Assembly (NCBI GenBank): GCA_020629815.1
Contig: JAHDCN010000134.1
Location: 1-7,461 of the forward strand
DNA from: Verrucomicrobiota bacterium
GTDB taxonomy: Bacteria > Verrucomicrobiota > Verrucomicrobiia > Verrucomicrobiales > DEV007
Length of the DNA: 7,461 nucleotides
Direction: 5' to 3'
Shown here in pieces: positions 1-5,027 of the stretch. The notes beneath the pieces were generated by a model, which saw nothing but the letters and a program-made list of their open reading frames with translations, was not told where the DNA came from and ran no database searches. The first letter of the stretch is position 1. Each line of letters opens with the position of its first letter. The translations under genes and the position numbers were made by a program.

Positions 1-161
1 CGCTTCGAAACGGACCGGTCGGAGATATTTTGCGAATGGTAGTCGGCCCGGTTCTTGCACCGTTCGATAAGATCATTCCCTCCGTCGGGGGGATCGGCTT
101 CAGTGCGTTGATCGTCTACTTCGGACTCAGCTACGTGCAGCGCCGCTTCTTAAAACGCTGA
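1..161 (+). CDS. YggT family membrane protein, C-terminal fragment
   Basis: This is the 3' end of a gene that begins before the window. The frame starting at base 3 is open for 52 codons and ends in TGA at 159-161. The visible part contains GPVLAPFDKIIPSVGGIGFS, which matches the YggT repeat pattern: a Pro-containing 'P.L.P....IP..GGI..S' stretch followed by a hydrophobic membrane helix (here SALIVYFGLSYV). It ends in a basic tail, RRFLKR, expected to lie in the cytoplasm. YggT proteins are small integral membrane proteins of about 90-190 residues. They have been linked to osmotic shock tolerance in Escherichia coli and to cell division or plastid functions in other lineages, but the biochemical role is not settled. 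The gene converges on the minus-strand gene ending at 168, with only six bases between the stop codons and no terminator hairpin there. The family call is from the motif alone. Confidence 0.8.
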   Translation, partial: LRNGPVGDILRMVVGPVLAPFDKIIPSVGGIGFSALIVYFGLSYVQRRFLKR

Positions 162-167
162 ACTCGG

Positions 168-986
168 CTAGGAAAGACGCACCATGTCTTTCACCAGCTG
201 AAAATAGATGTAAAACAGGCCCCGCCACGAGTAGCGGAAGGTGTCACCATTTTCTCCCGGGGAAATAATTCCGCTTTCGAGATTGAACTGAATTTGGTTT
301 CCGGCTTCCTCTTCAATCTGGCGCGGAATCTGTTCCGGATTCTCTTCGACCAGGTCGGAGAAATCACACCCGAGGCCATCGGTCCACGAATCGTGCAGGT
401 CCATCAGCCGCTCGAAAGATTCGATCTCCGGCTTCCTTTGCATCAATACGGAGGGTGATGACTTCATTGGATTGCTGAAGGGCAGATTCGTAGTGCGAAA
501 ACTGCGACCGTCCTGATGGCGCGTAGTCAGACTGACTGATGCCCAGGATACGTGCTCTTGCTCGGTGAAGCAGATCGCAGCCTGCATCCGCTTCCCTCCG
601 TGATAAAAAATCCGGTAAAACTGGTTCATCTCCTCCCAGTCCCAGCCGGTATCGGCGACATATTCAAAACCCGCCTCTTCGATCTCTTCAGTGAAATCGT
701 TTAAGGACGGGAACTTCGATGAGCCGGGAGGCGCTTGCTTTCTCAGCACCTTGGAAAGCGGCAAACGCAGGTGACGAATGCGGGTCAGCAGCTCAACCCA
801 GGGCAGGAGAAACCAGAAGGACATCGACAACAAGCCGACCCAGATCATTTTGGTGGGAAGATACCCTGCCAAAAAACTGGCCGCCAAAATTCCCAACGCA
901 CCCAGCTTACTCAGGAAGCGGACGCGAAACGTGCGTAGCGCAAACGAAGCGACCAGCACCCCGAGGATGATGAAAATCTCTGTCAT
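168..986 (-). CDS. Membrane-anchored protein of unknown function (272 aa)
   Basis: I do not recognise a named family. The protein opens with about three hydrophobic segments (roughly residues 3-19, 27-45 and 47-67) with a basic loop, RTFRVRF, between the first two. A basic linker follows (RIRHLRLPLSKVLRKQ, about 69-84). A soluble domain of about 180 residues comes next, rich in Trp, Phe and acidic residues, with GFEYVADTGWDWEEMNQFYR near 106-125 and an acidic stretch at about 207-228. The last 20 residues (YSWRGLFYIYFQLVKDMVRL) are an amphipathic, aromatic helix that could lie on the membrane. The likely topology is an N-terminal anchor with the domain in the cytoplasm, inferred from the basic linker after an odd number of helices. 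It is last in the minus-strand run, 51 bases after the DUF3500 gene. That gap is mostly filled by a hairpin ending four bases before this ATG. No Shine-Dalgarno is seen. The gene is very probably real, because the coding frame is long and has a coherent membrane-plus-domain layout. Confidence 0.8.
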   Translation of the reverse strand: MTEIFIILGVLVASFALRTFRVRFLSKLGALGILAASFLAGYLPTKMIWVGLLSMSFWFLLPWVELLTRIRHLRLPLSKVLRKQAPPGSSKFPSLNDFTEEIEEAGFEYVADTGWDWEEMNQFYRIFYHGGKRMQAAICFTEQEHVSWASVSLTTRHQDGRSFRTTNLPFSNPMKSSPSVLMQRKPEIESFERLMDLHDSWTDGLGCDFSDLVEENPEQIPRQIEEEAGNQIQFNLESGIISPGENGDTFRYSWRGLFYIYFQLVKDMVRLS

Positions 987-990
987 TCAG

Positions 991-1024
991 TTTCGTGAGC
1001 CGGAAAATAGTTCCGCTCACGAAA
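991..1024 (-). terminator. Strong imperfect inverted repeat between two minus-strand genes; terminator-like but without a T-run
   Basis: Bases 991-999 (TTTCGTGAG) pair with 1016-1024 (CTCACGAAA), and 1001-1005 (CGGAA) pair with 1011-1015 (TTCCG). This gives 14 base pairs interrupted only by a bulged C at 1000, with a five-base loop at 1006-1010. It begins 13 bases after the stop codon of the DUF3500 gene (read on the minus strand) and ends four bases before the ATG of the 272-aa gene. There is no T-run after it on the minus strand (the following bases are CTGA then ATG), so it is not a standard intrinsic terminator. It could protect the upstream mRNA's 3' end, act as a Rho-associated pause, or cover the downstream start to limit its translation. 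The pairing is seen directly; the role is inference. Confidence 0.5.
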
Positions 1025-1037
1025 ATCGCAAATCGAC

Positions 1038-2078
1038 TCAGTGTGATTTCGCGTAGTGATCGGCCAGCAGGTCACGTCCGAAATCGCCGTCAAAATCCCG
1101 CCATACTGCGTGAACGTGATTGGCGTTGTTCTGAGTATTGGCATACTCGAGCAGGAAAGTCGGCCCTTGAACGTAATAGTAGTGTGGCTCGCCTTTAGCT
1201 TTTCCACCAGCCCAGGCAAAACGAATTTTGTCCCAACCAGCTTCTTTGATTTTGGCCAGTTGATCTTTCGCAGCTTCCGGACGCAGGCGATGGATATAGA
1301 CGTCGATCAACTCGTTTAGGTTCTTTTGCTGCGCTTCGTTTAAAGCCCCGTAGGCAATGCCCTTTTCTTCGAAAGCAGAAACCTTGCGTTCAGCGGCGGT
1401 AAGAATATCACGGGGTGCCTTTTCAGAAAAAATCGTCGTTTTCTGCTGCTCTTCATCGAGAGAGTTTACCAACTTCCGCGCCACATCTTCCTCACCGGCC
1501 AACACGCGCAACCCTTTGCGAGGGCCTTCCAAAATTTCCGCAGGATTCGAGGCATAGAAGGAAGGGGTTCCGGAAACCAGTTTGCCGTCCTTGATAGTGA
1601 AGTTCATCGACAGGTGATGCCCCTCATATCTCCAGCCCCAGGCTTTTGCTCCGGGCTCGCCGAAAATACTTACATAGTACATCTCTGACTTCCGCTTGGG
1701 GTCTTCATTTTCAACCTCCCAAAGATGACGTTCCAGTGACATCACTTGAAGGGCGGTGACATAGCCGCGGTGACTCAAAGCTGTGGAAAGCAATGCCTGC
1801 GCCAGCTGCTGTTGGTCGATTCGCATTTCAACGAGTGGGAGGCCTCCACGCATTCCTTTTCCTTCAAATGGGCGGGGAATGAAGTGCCAGTTTTCCCGTT
1901 CATCGACGGTCAGGTCGTAGGTCGCCTTCTCTTTTTGCTCCGCAGTCAGGGTGGCCAGAAAGTCCTTCGCAGCACTCGCCATCTCACCGGCGACATCATG
2001 AGCCGAAGCAGACGGTAGCGAAAGTCCGAGAAACAGAAAAGAAAGCAGGAAACTGGCAGAGTATTTCATCGCGCTCAT
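1038..2078 (-). CDS. Secreted DUF3500 family protein
   Basis: This 346-residue protein matches the DUF3500 family along its length. Residues 4-26 form a signal peptide (MKY, then a hydrophobic core, then ASA before His27), so export through Sec is expected. Motifs in order: FLATLTAEQK (40-49), ENWHFIPRP (62-70), GLPLVEM (79-85), LLSTALSHRGY (97-106), YYVSIFGEPG with WGWRYEGHHLSMNF (134-160), SNPAEILEGPRKGLRVLAGEED (178-199), and at the C-terminus GEPHYYYVQGPTFLLEYANTQ with NANHVHAVWRDFDGDFGRDLL (297-338). The family has no established biochemical function. The invariant-looking His and acidic residues (His154, His155, His299, His321, His323, Asp328, Asp330, Asp332) would suit metal binding or catalysis, which is inference. 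The start is uncertain: ATG at 2078 gives MSAMKY, while ATG at 2069 gives MKY, the more typical signal-peptide start. Neither has a Shine-Dalgarno. The gene lies 36 bases after the phosphoesterase gene. Confidence 0.92.
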   Translation of the reverse strand: MSAMKYSASFLLSFLFLGLSLPSASAHDVAGEMASAAKDFLATLTAEQKEKATYDLTVDERENWHFIPRPFEGKGMRGGLPLVEMRIDQQQLAQALLSTALSHRGYVTALQVMSLERHLWEVENEDPKRKSEMYYVSIFGEPGAKAWGWRYEGHHLSMNFTIKDGKLVSGTPSFYASNPAEILEGPRKGLRVLAGEEDVARKLVNSLDEEQQKTTIFSEKAPRDILTAAERKVSAFEEKGIAYGALNEAQQKNLNELIDVYIHRLRPEAAKDQLAKIKEAGWDKIRFAWAGGKAKGEPHYYYVQGPTFLLEYANTQNNANHVHAVWRDFDGDFGRDLLADHYAKSH

Positions 2079-2114
2079 TTAGGATGCTTTTGTCAGGCAG
2101 GGCAAGGGCGCAAA

Positions 2115-2948
2115 TCAGAGAGATTGCGACCAGTCAGGCTTCTGGCATGGCCGAAAGGACTCCGGCTTTTCTGAGATACGATACAGGGAAATGGTATCAT
2201 CACTGATCTCGACCATGCGGGCTTTCCCCACTGACATAAACCCACCCGTGTTGCACAAAGTGACCTCGCCATTCTCCAATGACCAAACGCCCGGTCGGTG
2301 GACATGCCCCATCACCAGAAACTTCGCTTCGGGGCAATGGCGATTCCGGAAGTCACTGGCCCGTCGGGAAACTCCGGTCCAGCACTTCAAAATTTCCCAG
2401 GGACGACGAGGCGGGAAAATAATTCGGAACACAGATCGAATCAGCCGAAACCGACCGCCATCAAACTCATGTTCGTCATGGCCCAGAATTTCCCGGCATT
2501 GATGTGTGTATTCGAGCCGCGTCGCCAAATTGGCATCGGGATCACGATTGGGAAGCGCATTGCGCAGGCGGGCGAAGTCGTCAGCCATTTCCCAATTCTC
2601 CGGGCTCCAGGGTGATATATCATCGAAAAGACAATCACCGTGAACGATAAACACCCCGATCGCTTCCAGATCGAGCGCGTGCAAATCGGTGATCTCGTGG
2701 TCATGATTACCGGTGAGGAAAACGCCTTTGGCACCGACCTCCTCAAGCAAGGCCTCCAACTCGTGAAAATGAGACTGACACTTCTCCCGAAGCAGCGGGT
2801 TACTCATTTCCCAGGTATCCCCATTGAAGACGACAGTCTTCGCGCCTTCGAGAAGAGGTCGCAGCTGCTGAACCGAGTCAATCCGGCAGGCCGGATGTCC
2901 CAAATGCAAATCGGACAGCACCCGGATCGGGCGGGCAGGAGAACTCAT
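2115..2948 (-). CDS. Calcineurin-like metallophosphoesterase (LpxH-like superfamily member)
   Basis: This 277-residue protein carries the full set of metal-binding motifs of the calcineurin-like phosphoesterase superfamily, in the right order: DLH at Asp13/His15, GD at Asp44 followed by a Glu (NGDTWE), GNHDH at Asn81/His82, HGD at His103, and GHVHRP at His215/His217. Such enzymes hold two metal ions and hydrolyse phosphomono-, di- or pyrophosphate esters. The 'GDxxE' and 'GHxHRP' forms with a following NTGGF (about 233-237) recall the COG2908 group that contains UDP-2,3-diacylglucosamine hydrolase (LpxH) of lipid A synthesis. However, the motif spacing differs from classic LpxH. The Asn-to-His distance is short, and about 110 residues, including a basic region (RIIFPPRRPWEILKCW, about 175-190), separate HGD from GHVH. 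I therefore do not name it lpxH. It has no signal peptide, so it is probably cytoplasmic or membrane-peripheral. It starts 18 bases after the preceding gene, suggesting co-transcription. Confidence 0.88.
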   Translation of the reverse strand: MSSPARPIRVLSDLHLGHPACRIDSVQQLRPLLEGAKTVVFNGDTWEMSNPLLREKCQSHFHELEALLEEVGAKGVFLTGNHDHEITDLHALDLEAIGVFIVHGDCLFDDISPWSPENWEMADDFARLRNALPNRDPDANLATRLEYTHQCREILGHDEHEFDGGRFRLIRSVFRIIFPPRRPWEILKCWTGVSRRASDFRNRHCPEAKFLVMGHVHRPGVWSLENGEVTLCNTGGFMSVGKARMVEISDDTISLYRISEKPESFRPCQKPDWSQSL

Positions 2949-2966
2949 TCAGAGGGGAGCAACTAC

Positions 2967-3545
2967 CTAGCGAGTGATCCGGACAGAAATGAACGGACTG
3001 CTCCAAATGTGCGAGGGACGGTAGTGGAAAAACGGATCAGGCAAAAAGGGAATGGGAGCGAAGTGATAGGGGTAGACCGGAATGTATTCGTTTGAATTGT
3101 ATCGCGGACTGAAAATGTAAGTCGCCGGCGGACTGAGAGCGCTTTCGTCCAGGACCACATCATCTCCGATATCACTGAGATAGCCGACATCTTCGTCTTC
3201 CTGAGGAACTGGCACGGCCGGGTTTCCTCCGTCCGATCCATGGCCGAAGCGCGGTTTCGGAACCTGCGGATTTGGCGCCTTTGCCTGCAGCTGTTTCTGA
3301 GGCGCTGTCTTTGCCGGTTCAGTCAAAGAAGGAAGCACGACGTGAGACACGGTCGGCAATCGCCCGGATGATCGGCTGCGTTTTCGCTGAGTGGAAAACT
3401 GTTTCGAGGGCACAAAAACCTGACCGGTCGCTGTCTTCCCGTCGCTGCTGCGGGTAAACTTCTTCTCCACAATATCCGCTTCACTTAAGCAGGGAAAAGC
3501 CACGCCAAGTAGCAGGAAAAGAAAAGACCAGTGGATGCTTCTCAT
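2967..3545 (-). CDS. Secreted Pro- and aromatic-rich protein of unknown function (192 aa)
   Basis: I do not recognise this protein. It begins with a clear signal peptide: basic MRSIHW, a hydrophobic core (SFLFLLLGVAF), then PCLSEA with probable cleavage near Ala23. Cys19 does not sit in a lipobox, so a lipoprotein is unlikely. The mature chain looks largely disordered. A basic Ser/Arg patch (QRKRSRSSGR, about 53-62) is followed by a Pro/Gln/Lys-rich linker (about 77-100), then an acidic stretch (QEDEDVGYLSDIGDDVVLDE, about 115-134). The last 50 residues (from about 141) are dense in Pro, Tyr, Phe, His and Trp, with repeated P-aromatic steps such as YIPVYPYHF and FLPDPFFHY. Such composition is typical of periplasmic or surface proteins that bind cell wall or self-associate, but that is a guess. 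It lies 47 bases after the fxsA-like gene and 18 before the phosphoesterase gene. No Shine-Dalgarno is visible. A signal peptide at the frame's first ATG supports a real gene. Confidence 0.72.
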   Translation of the reverse strand: MRSIHWSFLFLLLGVAFPCLSEADIVEKKFTRSSDGKTATGQVFVPSKQFSTQRKRSRSSGRLPTVSHVVLPSLTEPAKTAPQKQLQAKAPNPQVPKPRFGHGSDGGNPAVPVPQEDEDVGYLSDIGDDVVLDESALSPPATYIFSPRYNSNEYIPVYPYHFAPIPFLPDPFFHYRPSHIWSSPFISVRITR

Positions 3546-3592
3546 TATTTCAAACTACTGCAAGACCACCACGGTGACAAGTCGTTGGCATT

Positions 3593-4075
3593 TCATTCGA
3601 TTCGGCTGGTTTCCGGCGCATTCGGGATCGTGTCTTCGATTACCTCTGCTTCTACGGTAATCGTATCCGGGGTTTGTGTTCTCTCCTCCTGACCCATGCT
3701 CGCGCCCGCTACATGAATTCTCTCCTTCAATCGACTACCGAGAAAAGCGCGCACCTTATCGCGAAAAACCGGGATAAGCAGAGCGAAGCCGGCAGCATCA
3801 GTTAGAAAGCCGGGTGTCAGCAAAACGGCTCCTGCGATCAAAATCAACAAACCGTCTAAAATCTCCCGGTGCGGCAAGCGGCCGTTCTGCAGAGACGATT
3901 GGTATTTCTCCAGCGTTTTCAGCCCCTCGCGCCGGGTCAGATAGGCTCCCAGAAAACCGGTGAGGATCACAATACCCACGGTGGTGCCAATGCCAATTTT
4001 GCTGCCAATGCGCAAAAACAAAAACAGCTCGATCAAGGGGATCGAAACAAACAGGACCAACAATCGGGCAAACAT
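3593..4075 (-). CDS. fxsA: FxsA family inner-membrane protein
   Basis: The 160-residue product shows the FxsA pattern throughout: MFARLLVLFVSIPLIELFLF (first helix with the Pro-x-x-Glu step), then GSKIGIGTTVGIVILTGFLGAYLTRREG (24-51), then the hallmark LPHREILDGLLILIAGAVLLTPGFLTDAAG (67-96). About four membrane segments are expected within residues 3-104, followed by a polar C-terminal tail of about 55 residues, acidic near the end (VEAEVIEDT). In E. coli, overproduced FxsA relieves the exclusion of phage T7 by the F plasmid. Its normal role in cells is unknown, and the gene is widespread in non-phage contexts, so nothing here implies defence. Length is usual for the family. The start follows the dehydrogenase stop by 34 bases with no Shine-Dalgarno, consistent with co-transcription. 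The family call is firm and the function is not. Confidence 0.92.
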   Translation of the reverse strand: MFARLLVLFVSIPLIELFLFLRIGSKIGIGTTVGIVILTGFLGAYLTRREGLKTLEKYQSSLQNGRLPHREILDGLLILIAGAVLLTPGFLTDAAGFALLIPVFRDKVRAFLGSRLKERIHVAGASMGQEERTQTPDTITVEAEVIEDTIPNAPETSRIE

Positions 4076-4101
4076 TTCAGTAAGATAGACGCTTCTCGAG
4101 C

Positions 4102-4119
4102 GGAAAAGTTCACTTTTCC
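4102..4119 (-). repeat. Perfect short inverted repeat spanning a stop codon
   Basis: Bases 4102-4108 (GGAAAAG) and 4113-4119 (CTTTTCC) are exact reverse complements. The T at 4109 and A at 4112 can extend the pairing to eight. On the minus strand the hairpin reads GGAAAAG-TGAA-CTTTTCC, and the TGA in the loop is the stop codon of the dehydrogenase gene (4112-4110). A second, weaker fold, CGCT-CGAGA-AGCG, follows immediately (4103-4091 on the minus strand) and overlaps its base. No T-run follows, so this is not a clear intrinsic terminator. A role in mRNA end protection or in translation of the fxsA-like gene 34 bases downstream is possible but unproven. Confidence 0.4.
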
Positions 4120-4889
4120 TCCGGAACTGCCCGACAATGTTTCAATCGATAGGCTCCGTCCACCGGTAAAATCGTTCCGGTGACGTAGTCCGAATCGGGC
4201 GAGGAAAGATAAGCTGCTGCTTTGCCAATGTCTTCCGGCGTTCCCATTCGACCCCACGGCAATTTCTTCGCTTCTTCGGCCATGGTCTCATCCGTGTAAT
4301 GATCCCGCTCTCCCGGCGTATCGATCCAACCCGGCTCGATGGTATTCACATTGATCTGATGCTCACACAATTCAATCGCCATGGTCTGCATCATGGTGTT
4401 GAGAGCCGATTTCGCTGCACTGTAGGCGACGCATCGGGCATTCGGAATTCGTGCCAGCACGCTGGAAATAAAGATGATCTTTCCCGGTTTCTGTTTCTCG
4501 ACAAAATGGCGCGCCACCAACTGCCCCAGATGAAACGGCCCCATTAGTGCAGTTTGCAGAATGTCTTCGAAATCAGCCGGATCATAATCCAGAAAACTGT
4601 TCCGGCGGTTGAAGGCCGGGACATACACAAGCGCATCAATATCGCCTGCTTCCCGTCGCGCCGTTTTGCGGATCAGTTCGCAACCCTCCCGGGAAAACGC
4701 ATCTGCCTCGACAGGATAGCAATCGACTCCCAGCTCCTCGATTTGCGCAGCTGCTTCCGCCAGTCCTTCGCCACCGGGCCGATCATTCAGCACAATGTGC
4801 GCTCCCTCTTTCGCCAACTCAGTGGCGCAGCCGAAACCGATCCCTCTCGCACCGCCGGTTACAATCGCAACTTTGTCCTTCAGCTTCAT
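4110..4889 (-). CDS. Short-chain dehydrogenase/reductase (SDR), atypical active site
   Basis: The 259-residue protein is a classical-type SDR with a Rossmann fold. TGGARGIG at 11-18 is the nucleotide-binding glycine motif, and Asp36 after the second strand (VLNDRP) favours NAD(H) over NADP(H). The catalytic Ser143 lies in ISSV and the YxxxK motif is Tyr156-SAA-Lys160, 13 residues later as expected. The substrate-loop motif IEPGWIDTPGERD (184-196) and the C-terminal YVTGTILPVDGAY (235-247) are canonical. Two features depart from the norm: the NNAG motif after strand 4 is replaced by VYVPAF (about 88-93), and the Asn of the Asn-Ser-Tyr-Lys tetrad is replaced by Ala114 (QTALMG). The substrate is unknown; sugar or polyol dehydrogenases and acyl-carrier reductases share this layout. 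ATG at 4889 was chosen because it gives the family-standard MKLKDKVAIVTGG. The frame extends upstream to a TTG at 4943, which is unlikely to be used. It is the first gene of the minus-strand cluster and divergent from the ATPase gene. Confidence 0.9.
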   Translation of the reverse strand: MKLKDKVAIVTGGARGIGFGCATELAKEGAHIVLNDRPGGEGLAEAAAQIEELGVDCYPVEADAFSREGCELIRKTARREAGDIDALVYVPAFNRRNSFLDYDPADFEDILQTALMGPFHLGQLVARHFVEKQKPGKIIFISSVLARIPNARCVAYSAAKSALNTMMQTMAIELCEHQINVNTIEPGWIDTPGERDHYTDETMAEEAKKLPWGRMGTPEDIGKAAAYLSSPDSDYVTGTILPVDGAYRLKHCRAVPEEK

Positions 4890-5027
4890 GGATGCCAAGA
4901 ATACGACTTCCCGTTTCCGGGGAAAGGAAAAACCCTCCTTCAATCAGGAAGTTTTGTGCCTTTTTCCGTCTCGCCCCTTTCCAAAAAAGAAAACATCGGG
5001 TAGATAAAGATTACCCCAAAACGCATC
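4890..5027. promoter_or_regulatory. Divergent intergenic region, presumed to hold both promoters
   Basis: This 138-base gap separates the starts of two divergent genes, so both need promoters here or nearby. For the plus strand the best match I see is TTTCCA (4978-4983), a 17-base spacer, then TAGATA (5001-5006), 21 bases before the ATG at 5028; it is a weak sigma-70 fit. For the minus strand, TATTCT (4903-4898) resembles a -10 box but lies only eight bases before the ATG and lacks a good -35. A strong Shine-Dalgarno-like AAGGAGG occurs on the minus strand at 4940-4934, but it is 44 bases from the dehydrogenase ATG with no start codon at normal distance. A small hairpin (arms 4908-4912 and 4920-4924) lies between them. 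The octamer GCATCATG ends in the start codon of both genes. All regulatory readings are tentative. Confidence 0.35.

Noticed and set aside
162..167. A bidirectional terminator between the convergent genes
   Set aside because: The gap is only six bases and I found no stable hairpin with flanking T/A runs around 140-200.
2640..3095. A 151-codon plus-strand open frame
   Set aside because: It runs antisense across the phosphoesterase gene start and the end of the secreted protein gene, has no recognisable motif, and is best explained as a shadow frame.
4890..4943. An 18-codon N-terminal extension of the dehydrogenase from a TTG codon
   Set aside because: The ATG at 4889 gives the standard SDR beginning (MKLKDKVAIVTGG). 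The extension is not SDR-like and nothing favours TTG initiation.
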